A stretch of 64,000 nt of DNA from contig CAXSAZ010000009.1 in the NCBI GenBank assembly GCA_964235485.1, positions 62,001-126,000 of the forward strand. The letters are read 5' to 3'. Source of the stretch: CAHJXG01 sp964235485. GTDB taxonomy: Bacteria > Pseudomonadota > Alphaproteobacteria > Acetobacterales > Acetobacteraceae. The number at the start of each line of letters is the position of its first letter. The stretch's first letter is position 1. The notes beneath the pieces are model-generated. The model worked only from the letters and a program-made list of their open reading frames with translations. It did no database searches and was not told where the DNA came from. Below are positions 1 to 8,857 of the stretch, piece after piece. The translations under genes were made by a program, and so were the position numbers.

Positions 1-685
1 CCTCGGCTATACCGAGGTCCGGGCGCCGATCACCGGGCGCGCCGGACGCATCGAGGTCACCGCCGGCAACCTCGTGCCGGCTGGCCCCACGGCCCCGGTG
101 CTGACGACGCTGGTGTCGGTGAACCCGATCTACGCGAGCTTCGAGGCCGACGAGCAATCCCTGGCCCGCGCCCTCGCCAGCCTGCCCGGCGGCGGCCAGG
201 CCGGCGGCGCCGACGTGATCGAGCAGATCGCCCGCATCCCGGTGCAGATGGGCACGCTCGGCTCCGCCGGCACGCCGTTCGGGGGCAAGCTGCAACTGGT
301 GGACAACGTGGTCGATGCCCGGAGCGGGACCGTCCGCGTGCGCGCCGTGTTCGACAACCCGGACGGCAAGCTGATGCCCGGCCAGTTCGCGCGGCTGCGG
401 CTGGGCCTCGCGCAACTGGAACCCGCGCTGGCCATCGACGAGCGCGCCATCGGCACCGACCAGGACCGCCGCTTCGTCATGGTGGTCGGCGAGGACAACA
501 AGGTCGCCTACCGCACGGTCGCCCTCGGCGCCACCGCCGGAGGCCTGCGCCTGGTCACCTCCGGCCTGAAGCCCGGCGAGCGCATCGTGGTCAACGGCCT
601 GCAGCGCGTCCGTCCAGGCGCCGCCGTGGCCCCCCAGCCGGTCGCCATGGACGCCGCCGCCGCCTCGACGCTGGCCGCCCGCTGA
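1..685 (+). CDS. RND efflux periplasmic adaptor (membrane fusion protein), 3' part
   Basis: The reading frame is open from base 2, so the gene starts before the window; 227 residues are visible. The first visible residues (LGYTEVRAPITGRAGRIEV) are the lipoyl/barrel-sandwich half of HlyD/AcrA-type adaptors, and GKLMPGQFARLRL is the typical beta-barrel segment. The membrane-proximal domain follows, ending in an Ala-rich tail. The family bridges an inner-membrane RND pump to an outer-membrane channel in the periplasm. The pump gene starts 28 nt downstream, so the two are almost certainly one operon. No TolC/OprM-type channel gene follows. Family assignment is firm; the substrate is unknown. Confidence 0.93.
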   Translation, partial: LGYTEVRAPITGRAGRIEVTAGNLVPAGPTAPVLTTLVSVNPIYASFEADEQSLARALASLPGGGQAGGADVIEQIARIPVQMGTLGSAGTPFGGKLQLVDNVVDARSGTVRVRAVFDNPDGKLMPGQFARLRLGLAQLEPALAIDERAIGTDQDRRFVMVVGEDNKVAYRTVALGATAGGLRLVTSGLKPGERIVVNGLQRVRPGAAVAPQPVAMDAAAASTLAAR

Positions 686-713
686 ACGCGGCTTCTCACC
701 GGGACCTTTTTCC

Positions 714-3700
714 ATGAACATCTCAAGATTCTTCATCGACCGCCCGGTTTTCGCCGGCGTCCTGTCCGTGCTCATCTTCATGTCCGGCCTGCTGGCCCTG
801 CGCGCGCTGCCGATCTCGGAATATCCCGAGGTGGTGCCGCCCCAGGTGGTCGTGCGGGCCAACTACCCCGGCGCCAGCCCGAAGGTGATCGCGGAAACCG
901 TGGCCACCCCCATCGAGGAGCAGATCAACGGCGTCGAGGGGATGCTCTACATGGGCAGCCAGGCCACGACCGACGGCCTGATGACCCTGACCGTCACCTT
1001 CAAGCTGGGCACCGACCCGGACAAGGCGCAGCAGTTGGTGCAGAACCGCGTCAGCCAGGCGGAGCCGCGCCTGCCCGACGCCGTGCGCACCCTGGGCATC
1101 ACGACCATCAAGTCCTCGCCCGACCTGATGATGGTCGTGCACATCCTGTCGCCCGACAACAAGTACGACATCACCTACCTACGGAACTACGCGGTCCTGA
1201 ACGTGAAGGACCGCCTGGCCCGCATCGCCGGCGTGGGCGACGTGCAGTTGTTCGGCTCAGGCGACTACGCCATGCGCGTTTGGCTCGACCCGCAGAAGGT
1301 GGCGGAGCACGGCCTGTCCGCGGGCGACGTGGTGCAGGAGATCCGCGCCCAGAACGTCCAGGCCGCGGCCGGCGTGGTCGGCTCCTCGCCCAGCGTTCCC
1401 AACCTCAGCCTGCAGATGTCGGTGAACGCGCAGGGCCGGCTGCAATCCCCCGAGGAGTTCGGCGACATCGTGGTGAAAACCGCCCCCGGCGGCGCGGTCA
1501 CCCGCCTGCGCGACGTGGCGCGGATCGAGCTTGGGGCGGCCGACTACTCGTTGCGGTCGCTGCTGAACAACAAGTCCGCGGTCGCGGTCCCGGTGTTCCA
1601 GGCGCCGGGTTCCAACGCGATCCAGATCGCCGACGCCGTGCGCGCGACCATGGAGGAGATCAAGCAGAACATGCCGGAGGGCGTGGACTACACCGTCGTG
1701 TACGACACGACGCAGTTCGTCCGCGCGTCCATCGAGGCCGTGGTCCACACCCTGCTCGAGGCCGTGGTCCTGGTCGTCATCGTCGTGGTGCTGTTCCTGC
1801 AGACCTGGCGCGCTTCCATCATCCCGCTGGTCGCGGTGCCCGTGTCCATCGTCGGCACCTTTGCCGTGATGCACCTGTTCGGCTTTTCCATCAACGCGCT
1901 CAGCCTGTTCGGCCTGGTGCTCGCGATCGGCATCGTCGTGGACGACGCCATCGTCGTGGTCGAGAACGTCGAGCGCAACATCGAGGACGGCCTGTCCCCG
2001 GTGCAGGCGACCTACCGCGCGATGTCCGAGGTGTCGGGTCCCATCATCGCCATCGCCCTGGTCCTGGTGGCCGTGTTCGTGCCGCTGGCCTTCATCAGCG
2101 GGCTGACGGGCCAGTTCTACCGGCAGTTCGCCCTGACCATCGCCATCTCGACCGTGATCTCGGCGGTCAACTCGCTGACCCTTTCGCCCGCGCTCGCGGC
2201 GCTGCTGCTGCGCAGCCACGACGCGCCGAAGGACCTGCCGACGCGGGTGCTCGACCGGGGGCTGGGATGGCTGTTCCGCGGCTTCAACCGGTTCTTCGGC
2301 GCCGGGTCGAGCGCGTATGGCCGCGGCGTGTCGCGGGTGATCGGCCGCAAGTCGGCGACCATGGGCCTTTACCTGGCACTGGTCGGGGTGGCCTGGGTGC
2401 TGTTCCAGGCGGTTCCCGGCGGCTTCGTGCCGGCGCAGGACAAGCAGTACCTCGTCGGCTTCGCCCAGCTTCCGGACGCCGCCAGCCTTGACCGCAGCGA
2501 GGGCGTGATCCAGCGCATGGGCGACATCGCCGAGAAGCAGCCCGGCGCCGTCAACAACATCGCCTTCCCCGGCCTGTCCATCAACGGGTTCACCAACAGC
2601 TCCAACTCCGGGATCGTGTTCGTTTCCCTCGACGAGTTCGAGCGGCGGACAACGCCCGAGCTGTCCGCGGGCGCCATCGCCGGGTCGCTGAACCAGCAGT
2701 TCGGCGGCATCCAGGACGCCTTCATCGCCGTGTTCCCGCCGCCGCCCGTGCAGGGCCTCGGCACCATCGGCGGCTTCAAGCTGCAGATCGAGGACCGGGC
2801 GGGCCTGGGCTACGGGGCGCTGAACGAGGCGACCAACGCCTTCCTCGCCGCCGCCCGCAAGGCGCCGGAGCTGACCGGCATGTTCACCGGGCTGCGCGTC
2901 GATGTGCCGCAGCTTTACGCCGACATCGACCGCGTTCGCGCCCGCCAATTGGGCGTCGCGGTGACGGACGTGTTCGACACGCTGCAGATCTACTTGGGGT
3001 CGCTGTATGTCAACGACTTCAACGTGCTCGGCCGGACCTACTCCGTGCGGGTCCAGGCCGACGCGCCGTTCCGCGCCCGGGCGGAGGACATCGGCCGGTT
3101 GAAGGTCCGCTCCTCCTCTGGCGAGATGGTGCCGCTGGCCGCCGTGCTGACGGTGAAGTCCAGCGCGGGGCCGGAACGGGCGATGCGCTACAACGGGTTC
3201 CTGTCCGCGGACGTGAACGGGGCGGCGGCGCCGGGCTACTCGACGGGGCAGGCGCAGGACGCCATCGCCCGCATCGCCAAGGAGACGCTTCCGAAGGGCT
3301 TCGCGTATGAATGGACGGAGCTGACCTACCAGCAGATCATCGCCGGCAATTCCGGCCTGCTGGTGTTCCCGGTGGCGCTGCTGCTGGTGTTCCTGGTGCT
3401 GGCGGCGCAGTACGAGAGCCTGACCCTGCCGCTCGCGATCATCATGATCGTGCCGATGGGCCTGCTGGCCGCCATGGCCGGCGTTTACCTGACCCACGGC
3501 GACAACAACGTCTTCACCCAGATCGGCCTGATCGTCCTGGTGGGATTGTCGGCGAAGAACGCGATCCTGATCGTGGAGTTCGCCCGCGAGCTGGAATTCG
3601 CCGGGCGCACGCCGCTGGCCGCCGCGGTGGAGGCGAGCCGGCTGCGGCTGCGGCCGATCCTGATGACGTCGATGGCGTTCATCATGGGCGTGCTGCCGCT

Positions 3701-3911
3701 GGTGCTGTCCACGGGCGCCGGTGCGGAGATGCGTCACGCGATGGGGGTGGCCGTGTTCGCCGGCATGATCGGCGTGACCGCTTTCGGCCTGTTCCTGACC
3801 CCGGTGTTCTACGTCGTGCTCCGGCGCTTGGCCGGCAACCGCCCTCTCAAGCAGCATGGCACGCCCGCGGACGCGGAGGCCGGGAGACGGGTCACGGTTT
3901 CGGTGTCCTGA
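714..3911 (+). CDS. RND multidrug efflux permease, HAE1 family, MexF/OqxB-like
   Basis: At 1065 residues it is full length for the AcrB/MexF class. The N-terminus MNISRFFIDRPVFAGVLSVL and the following LPISEYPEVVPP stretch resemble MexF closely. The proton-relay residues are present: Asp410-Asp411 in TM4 (GIVVDDAIVVVEN) and Lys948 in TM10 (GLSAKNAILIVEFA). The family is a trimeric inner-membrane proton/drug antiporter, two periplasmic porter loops and 12 TM helices. The start ATG follows the adaptor stop by 28 nt. MexF-like pumps often export chloramphenicol, quinolones or related aromatics, but nothing here fixes the substrate. No linked regulator is visible; it may lie before the window. 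Confidence 0.95.
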   Translation: MNISRFFIDRPVFAGVLSVLIFMSGLLALRALPISEYPEVVPPQVVVRANYPGASPKVIAETVATPIEEQINGVEGMLYMGSQATTDGLMTLTVTFKLGTDPDKAQQLVQNRVSQAEPRLPDAVRTLGITTIKSSPDLMMVVHILSPDNKYDITYLRNYAVLNVKDRLARIAGVGDVQLFGSGDYAMRVWLDPQKVAEHGLSAGDVVQEIRAQNVQAAAGVVGSSPSVPNLSLQMSVNAQGRLQSPEEFGDIVVKTAPGGAVTRLRDVARIELGAADYSLRSLLNNKSAVAVPVFQAPGSNAIQIADAVRATMEEIKQNMPEGVDYTVVYDTTQFVRASIEAVVHTLLEAVVLVVIVVVLFLQTWRASIIPLVAVPVSIVGTFAVMHLFGFSINALSLFGLVLAIGIVVDDAIVVVENVERNIEDGLSPVQATYRAMSEVSGPIIAIALVLVAVFVPLAFISGLTGQFYRQFALTIAISTVISAVNSLTLSPALAALLLRSHDAPKDLPTRVLDRGLGWLFRGFNRFFGAGSSAYGRGVSRVIGRKSATMGLYLALVGVAWVLFQAVPGGFVPAQDKQYLVGFAQLPDAASLDRSEGVIQRMGDIAEKQPGAVNNIAFPGLSINGFTNSSNSGIVFVSLDEFERRTTPELSAGAIAGSLNQQFGGIQDAFIAVFPPPPVQGLGTIGGFKLQIEDRAGLGYGALNEATNAFLAAARKAPELTGMFTGLRVDVPQLYADIDRVRARQLGVAVTDVFDTLQIYLGSLYVNDFNVLGRTYSVRVQADAPFRARAEDIGRLKVRSSSGEMVPLAAVLTVKSSAGPERAMRYNGFLSADVNGAAAPGYSTGQAQDAIARIAKETLPKGFAYEWTELTYQQIIAGNSGLLVFPVALLLVFLVLAAQYESLTLPLAIIMIVPMGLLAAMAGVYLTHGDNNVFTQIGLIVLVGLSAKNAILIVEFARELEFAGRTPLAAAVEASRLRLRPILMTSMAFIMGVLPLVLSTGAGAEMRHAMGVAVFAGMIGVTAFGLFLTPVFYVVLRRLAGNRPLKQHGTPADAEAGRRVTVSVS

Positions 3912-4010
3912 GTGTTCGTCGGGTTCGCGGAGCGCTTCGCCCGCCTTGCCGGGACGCGGCTGGACCGTGCCTTCATCGTGTCGGGAGGGTCGGAGGCGAA
4001 CTCGGCTTTC
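3912..4010 (+). pseudogene. remnant of a class III (PLP) aminotransferase
   Basis: Directly after the pump stop codon, one frame reads FAERFARLAGTRLDRAFIVS followed by GGSEANSAF. This resembles the conserved segment of class III aminotransferases (typically ERLA.LAP..LDRVFFVSGGSEANE). Similarity stops after about 35 residues, and nothing upstream or downstream continues the fold. It is therefore read as a decayed fragment, not an expressed gene. The rest of the gap to 4173 holds only the promoter region of paoA. A chance match is possible, but the SGGSEAN motif in a matching local context argues for a true remnant. Confidence 0.45.
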
Positions 4011-4173
4011 CCGCTGCGAACGGGCGCTGCACGGCCGCCCTTCACGAATCCGCCGCGTGATCACAAGCGGTGTTGCCCGGCTTACATGCGGGCTTGTCCA
4101 ACCCAAGATTGCACCGTGACGACACCGCGACCCCCTCACGACCTATCTCGACCACCGCGGACGGAGCAGCACC

Positions 4174-4818
4174 ATGTCCAGCAACACTGATCTCGAAGTT
4201 TCCCGGCGCTGCGTGCTTGCCACCTGCGCGGCGACCCTGGCCGCGGGGACCGTGGCGCCCGAAGCAGCCCAGGCCGCCCCCGGCCAGGCGGCCGACCTCG
4301 CCCCCACGATGATGCCGGTCACGCTGGAGGTGAACGGCCAGCCGCGTCAGCTCACGCTGGACACCCGCACCACCCTGCTGGACGCGCTGCGCGAGCACCT
4401 GCAGCTCACGGGCACCAAGAAGGGCTGCGACCACGGGCAGTGCGGCGCCTGCACGGTGATCGCCGACGGCCGCCGGATCAATGCCTGCCTGACGCTCGCC
4501 GTCATGCACGAGGGGAGCAAGATCACGACCATCGAGGGTCTCGGCACGCCCGACAGCCTGCATCCCATGCAGGCGGCCTTTGTGAAGCACGACGGCTACC
4601 AGTGCGGCTACTGCACGCCGGGCCAGATCTGCTCGGCGGTGGGCGTGCTGGCCGAGATCAAGGCCGGGGTGCCTAGCCATGTGACCGCCGACCTCCTAAC
4701 CCCGGTCGAGGCGAGCAACGCCGAGATGCGCGAGCGCATGAGCGGCAACATCTGCCGTTGCGGCGCTTATTCCAACATCCTCGAAGCCATGGCCGAAGCC
4801 AAGGGAGAGCTGGCATGA
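4174..4818 (+). CDS. paoA: aldehyde oxidoreductase, [2Fe-2S] subunit (PaoA-like)
   Basis: 214 residues. The N-terminus has a twin-arginine signal (SRRCVLATCAATLAAG, Arg11-Arg12), so the folded complex is probably exported by Tat. The plant-type [2Fe-2S] cluster ligands are Cys85, Cys90, Cys93 and Cys105 (GCDHGQCGACTV). The second cluster uses Cys144/Cys147 (CGYCTPG) and Cys194/Cys196 (ICRCGAY). This is the small subunit of the xanthine-oxidase-family periplasmic aldehyde dehydrogenase PaoABC (YagTSR), which oxidises aromatic and aliphatic aldehydes to acids. It overlaps paoB by four bases (ATGA). The start is the ATG just before the Tat motif. Confidence 0.93.
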   Translation: MSSNTDLEVSRRCVLATCAATLAAGTVAPEAAQAAPGQAADLAPTMMPVTLEVNGQPRQLTLDTRTTLLDALREHLQLTGTKKGCDHGQCGACTVIADGRRINACLTLAVMHEGSKITTIEGLGTPDSLHPMQAAFVKHDGYQCGYCTPGQICSAVGVLAEIKAGVPSHVTADLLTPVEASNAEMRERMSGNICRCGAYSNILEAMAEAKGELA

Positions 4819-5765
4819 AGCCCTTCACCTATGAGCGCGCGCGCACGCCGGCCGAGGCCGCCGCAGCCGCGTCGCGCACCGCCGGCGCCCGGTTCATCGC
4901 CGGCGGCACCAACCTGCTCGACCTGATGAAGCTGCAAATCGAGACGCCCGCCCACCTGATCGACGTGAACGGCCTGGCGCTGGACAAGATCGAGGCAACG
5001 CCGGACGGCGGGCTGCGCATCGGCGCGCTGGTCCGCAACACGGACATGGCGGCGGATGAGCGGGTGCGGCGCGACTACGGCGTGCTGTCCCGCGCCGTGG
5101 TGGCCGGGGCGTCCGGCCAGTTGCGCAACCAGGCGACCACCGCCGGCAACCTGCTGCAGCGCACGCGCTGCCCGTATTTCTACGACACCAACCAGCCCTG
5201 CAACAAGCGGCAGCCCGGCAGCGGCTGCGCCGCCATCGCCGGCGTCAGCCGCCAGTTGGCGGTGATCGGCGGCAGCGAGGCGTGCATCGCCACCCACCCG
5301 GGCGACATGGCGGTGGCCATGCGCGCGCTGGACGCCACCGTGGAAACCGTGAAGGCCGATGGCGCCGCCCGGCGCATTCCCATCGCCGACTTCCACCGCC
5401 TGCCCGGCGACGCGCCGCAAACGGATACGGTGCTGGAGCGTGGCGAGCTGATCACCGCCGTGACCCTGCCGCCCCCGGTCGGCGGCAAGCAGATCTACCG
5501 CAAGGTGCGGGACCGCGCGTCCTACGCCTTTGCCCTGGTCTCGATTGCGGCGGTGGTGCAGCGGGACGGCACCGGCCGCGTGGCGGTGGGCGGCGTCGCG
5601 CACAAGCCGTGGCGGGTGGAAGCGGCGGAGGCCGAGATGCCGCGCGGCGCCAAGGCGGTCGCGGCCCGGCTGATGCAGGGCGCCAACCCGACGCACGACA
5701 ACGCATTCAAGGTGCCGCTGGTGGAGCGCACGCTCGCCGCGGCGCTTGCAGAAGCGAGGGCCTGA
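4815..5765 (+). CDS. paoB: aldehyde oxidoreductase, FAD/[4Fe-4S] subunit (PaoB-like)
   Basis: 316 residues from the ATG that overlaps the paoA stop codon; GGGAGAG just upstream serves as ribosome binding site. The FAD-binding PP-loop FIAGGTNLLDLMK is near residue 35 and the domain ends in the CO-dehydrogenase flavoprotein C-terminal fold. A Cys-containing insertion (Cys119, Cys129 and Cys138, in TRCPYFYD, PCNKR and GSGCAA) matches the loop that carries the extra [4Fe-4S] cluster in E. coli PaoB and is absent from most xanthine dehydrogenases. This supports PaoABC rather than a generic xanthine dehydrogenase. It has no signal of its own and probably travels with PaoA. Confidence 0.92.
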   Translation: MKPFTYERARTPAEAAAAASRTAGARFIAGGTNLLDLMKLQIETPAHLIDVNGLALDKIEATPDGGLRIGALVRNTDMAADERVRRDYGVLSRAVVAGASGQLRNQATTAGNLLQRTRCPYFYDTNQPCNKRQPGSGCAAIAGVSRQLAVIGGSEACIATHPGDMAVAMRALDATVETVKADGAARRIPIADFHRLPGDAPQTDTVLERGELITAVTLPPPVGGKQIYRKVRDRASYAFALVSIAAVVQRDGTGRVAVGGVAHKPWRVEAAEAEMPRGAKAVAARLMQGANPTHDNAFKVPLVERTLAAALAEARA

Positions 5766-5768
5766 GCC

Positions 5769-7988
5769 ATGAAGTTCGACACGCCAGCCACCACCAACCC
5801 CATCGATCAGCTCAAGGTCGTGGGCAAGCCGCTCGACCGCATCGACGGCCCGCTGAAGACCACGGGCACCGCGCCCTACGCCTATGAACAGCACGACGCG
5901 GTGCCCAACCAGGCCTACGGCTACGTGGTCGGCTCCGCGATCCCGAAAGGCCGGGTCAACGCCGTACACGCCGAGGAGGCGATGGCCGCGCCGGGCGTGC
6001 TGGCCGTCGTCAGCACGCTGAACGTGCCCCCGCTTGGCCTGGGCCGGATGAACGCGGCGCGCTTGTTCGGCGGGGCGGAGATCCAGCACTACCACCAGGC
6101 GGTCGCGGTCGTGGTGGCCGAAACGTTCGAGCAAGCGCGGTCGGCCGCGATGCTTGTCCGCGTTGACTACACGGGGGCGCCGGGCAAGTACGACTTGGCC
6201 AAGGAAGCGCCGCAGGCCCCGCTGGTTGCCGGCGACAGCGGCGAGGGCAGCGGCGGCGGGCCGGTTGATCGCGTCGGCGACTTCGATGCGGCCTTTGCTG
6301 CTGCCGCGGTGAAGCTCGACCAGATCTACACGACCCCGGACGAGACCCACGCGATGATGGAGCCGTTCGCCACGGTCGCGGCCTGGGAAGGCGACAAGCT
6401 GACCGTTTGGACGTCGAACCAGATGATCGCCTGGGGCAAGGGCGACCTGGCCAAGACGCTGGACATCCCCGAAGCCAACGTGCGGTTGATCTCGCCCTTC
6501 ATCGGCGGCGGGTTCGGCGGCAAGCTGTTCGTGCGCGCCGACGTGGCCTTGGCGGCGATCGGTGCCCGCGCGGCGAAGCGCCCGGTGAAGCTGGCGCTGA
6601 CCCGGCCGATGATCGCCAACAACACCACCCACCGCCCAGCGACCATCCAGCGCATCCGGATCGGCGCCCAGCCGGACGGCACCATCACGGCGATTGCGCA
6701 TGAAAGCACCTCGGGCAACCTGCCGAAAGGCAGGCCGGAGACCGCGGTGGCGCAAACCAAGCTGCTGTATGCGGGGGCCAACCGCCTGACCTCGATGCGC
6801 TTGGCCGAGCTCGACCTGCCGGAAGGCAACGCCATGCGCGCGCCGGGCGAAGCGCCGGGCCTGATGGCGCTGGAGATCGCCATGGACGAGATGGCGGAAA
6901 AGCTGGGCATGGACCCCATCGAGTTCCGCATCAAGAACGACACCCAGGTCGATCCGGAGAAGCCGGACCGCCCCTTCTCCCAGCGTCAGTTGGTGCAATG
7001 CCTGCGGCAAGGCGCGGAGCGTTTCGGCTGGAAGAACCGCAATCCGAAGCCCGGCTCGGTCCAGGACGGGCGGTGGCTGGTGGGCATGGGGGTTGCCGCC
7101 GGGTTCCGCAACAACATGCTGACCAAGTCGGCGGCGCGGGTGCGGCTGGAAACGGACGGCAGGGTGACGGTCGAGACCGACATGACGGACATCGGCACGG
7201 GCACCTACACGATCATCGCCCAGACCGCGGCCGAGATGATGGGCCTGCCGATGGATCGGGTGGTGGTGAAGCTGGGCGACTCCGACTACCCGGTGTCCGC
7301 CGGGTCGGGCGGCCAATGGGGCGCCAACAACTCCACTGCCGGCGTTTATGCCGCCTGCGTGAAGCTGCGGGAAGCGGTGGCGGGCAAGCTCGGCTTCAAC
7401 TCCGGCGACGTGGCCTTTGCGGAGGGCCGGGTGCGCGCGGGCAACCGGGATGCCGCCCTGGCCGACGCCGCGCGGGACGGGGCGCTCGTGGCCGAGGACG
7501 GGATCGAATACGGCGATCTGGGCAAGAAGTATCAGCAATCGACCTTTGCCGGCCATTTCGTCGAGGTGGGGGTGGACAGCTTCACCGGCGAAACCCGCGT
7601 CCGCCGGATGCTGGCGGTTTGCGCGGCCGGGCGCATCCTGAACCCCAAGTCGGCGCGCAGCCAGGTGATCGGCGCGATGACCATGGGCGTGGGCGCCGCA
7701 TTGATGGAGGAGCTGGCCGTGGACACGAAGCGCGGCTTCTTCGTCAACCACGATCTGGCGGGCTACGAGGTGCCGGTGCACGCCGACATCCCGCACCAGG
7801 AGGTGGTGTTCCTGGATGAGACGGACCCGATCTCCTCGCCGATGAAGGCCAAGGGCGTGGGCGAGTTGGGCCTGTGCGGCGTGGGGGCCGCGGTGGCCAA
7901 CGCAATCCACAACGCGACCGGCGTGCGGGTGCGCGATTACCCGGTCACGCTGGACAAGCTGATCGGCCACCTGCCGCCGGTGGCGTGA
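5769..7988 (+). CDS. paoC: aldehyde oxidoreductase, molybdopterin subunit (PaoC-like)
   Basis: 739 residues, the usual length of PaoC (YagR). The N-terminal a/b-hammerhead domain (VVGKPLDRIDGPLKTTGTAP) leads into the large molybdopterin-cytosine-dinucleotide-binding domain with FIGGGFGGKLF. The C-terminal KGVGELGL motif contains the expected catalytic glutamate, Glu699. The cofactor metal is normally Mo. The gene starts three bases after paoB and ends seven bases before a tungstate/molybdate-type binding protein gene, so all four are likely one transcript. A PaoD-like MCD-insertion chaperone, normally needed for maturation, is not present beside it. Confidence 0.94.
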   Translation: MKFDTPATTNPIDQLKVVGKPLDRIDGPLKTTGTAPYAYEQHDAVPNQAYGYVVGSAIPKGRVNAVHAEEAMAAPGVLAVVSTLNVPPLGLGRMNAARLFGGAEIQHYHQAVAVVVAETFEQARSAAMLVRVDYTGAPGKYDLAKEAPQAPLVAGDSGEGSGGGPVDRVGDFDAAFAAAAVKLDQIYTTPDETHAMMEPFATVAAWEGDKLTVWTSNQMIAWGKGDLAKTLDIPEANVRLISPFIGGGFGGKLFVRADVALAAIGARAAKRPVKLALTRPMIANNTTHRPATIQRIRIGAQPDGTITAIAHESTSGNLPKGRPETAVAQTKLLYAGANRLTSMRLAELDLPEGNAMRAPGEAPGLMALEIAMDEMAEKLGMDPIEFRIKNDTQVDPEKPDRPFSQRQLVQCLRQGAERFGWKNRNPKPGSVQDGRWLVGMGVAAGFRNNMLTKSAARVRLETDGRVTVETDMTDIGTGTYTIIAQTAAEMMGLPMDRVVVKLGDSDYPVSAGSGGQWGANNSTAGVYAACVKLREAVAGKLGFNSGDVAFAEGRVRAGNRDAALADAARDGALVAEDGIEYGDLGKKYQQSTFAGHFVEVGVDSFTGETRVRRMLAVCAAGRILNPKSARSQVIGAMTMGVGAALMEELAVDTKRGFFVNHDLAGYEVPVHADIPHQEVVFLDETDPISSPMKAKGVGELGLCGVGAAVANAIHNATGVRVRDYPVTLDKLIGHLPPVA

Positions 7989-7995
7989 GCGGCCC

Positions 7996-8844
7996 ATGCT
8001 GTCGCGCCGCAGCCTGCTCCGCGTCGTCGCCGTGCTTGCCGCTTCCCTGTTGCCCGTCGCTGGCGCCCGGGCGCAGGACCGCTCGATCACGGTCGCTTCC
8101 ACCACCTCGACGGAGCAGTCCGGCCTGTTCGGCCACCTGCTGCCCGCCTTCACGGCCAGGACCGGCATCGCTGTCAAGATCGTCGCCGTCGGCACCGGCC
8201 AGGCGCTCGACATCGGGCGGCGCGGCGACGCGGACGTGGTGTTCGTGCACGACAGGCCGGCCGAGGACCGCTTCGTGGCCGAGGGCTTCGCCACGGCGCG
8301 CCAGGACGTGATGTATAACGATTTCGTGGTGGCCGGACCCCGGCAGGACCCGGCCGGGGTCGCCGGGTCGGACGTGCTGGAAGCGTTGCGCAGGATCGCC
8401 GCGGCCAAAAGCCCGTTCGTTTCGCGCGGCGACCGCTCCGGCACGCACGCGGCCGAGCTGCGCTATTGGAAGGACGCCGGCCTCGACATCGGCGCCATCC
8501 GGGGCGGGTGGTATCGCGAGATCGGCCAGGGCATGGGGCCGGCGCTCAACATGGCGTCGGCCACGGGCGCCTACGTCCTGACCGACCGGGGCACCTGGCT
8601 GTCGTTCAGCAACAAGGGCGAGCTGGCGGTCCTCGTCCAAGGCGACCGGCGGCTGTTCAACCAGTATGGCGTCATGCTCGTCAACCCGGCGCGGCACCCG
8701 GCCGTGAAGGCGGCGGAGGGCCAGGCCTTCATCGACTGGCTCGTTTCACCCGAGGGCCAGGCAGTCATCGCCGCCTACCGGATCGGCGGCGAGCCGTTGT
8801 TCTTCCCGGACGCCGGGACCGGGCCGGGCCGCAAGGCGGCCTGA
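7996..8844 (+). CDS. tupA: tungstate/molybdate-type ABC substrate-binding protein (TupA-like)
   Basis: 282 residues with a signal peptide (MLSRRSLLRVVAVLAASLLP, then an ARA cleavage region). The mature protein begins with ASTTSTEQSGLF, the TTxS-type oxyanion-binding loop of TupA, and has the second conserved block SRGDRSGTHAAE. This family captures tungstate with high affinity in the periplasm. It starts 7 nt after paoC, tying oxyanion capture to a molybdopterin enzyme. The partner permease is on the opposite strand immediately downstream. Specificity for W over Mo cannot be read from sequence alone. Confidence 0.88.
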   Translation: MLSRRSLLRVVAVLAASLLPVAGARAQDRSITVASTTSTEQSGLFGHLLPAFTARTGIAVKIVAVGTGQALDIGRRGDADVVFVHDRPAEDRFVAEGFATARQDVMYNDFVVAGPRQDPAGVAGSDVLEALRRIAAAKSPFVSRGDRSGTHAAELRYWKDAGLDIGAIRGGWYREIGQGMGPALNMASATGAYVLTDRGTWLSFSNKGELAVLVQGDRRLFNQYGVMLVNPARHPAVKAAEGQAFIDWLVSPEGQAVIAAYRIGGEPLFFPDAGTGPGRKAA

Positions 8845-8857
8845 GGCGCGAAACCGT

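Noticed and set aside
1257..8444. Very long minus-strand open frames (960 and 1225 codons) opposite the RND and pao genes
   Set aside because: They are antisense frames kept open by high GC. They are rich in Arg/His/Gly/Ala, show no domain motifs and oppose well-recognised genes; similar ones at 10852-13536, 14160-15881 and 19828-22785 are rejected for the same reason.
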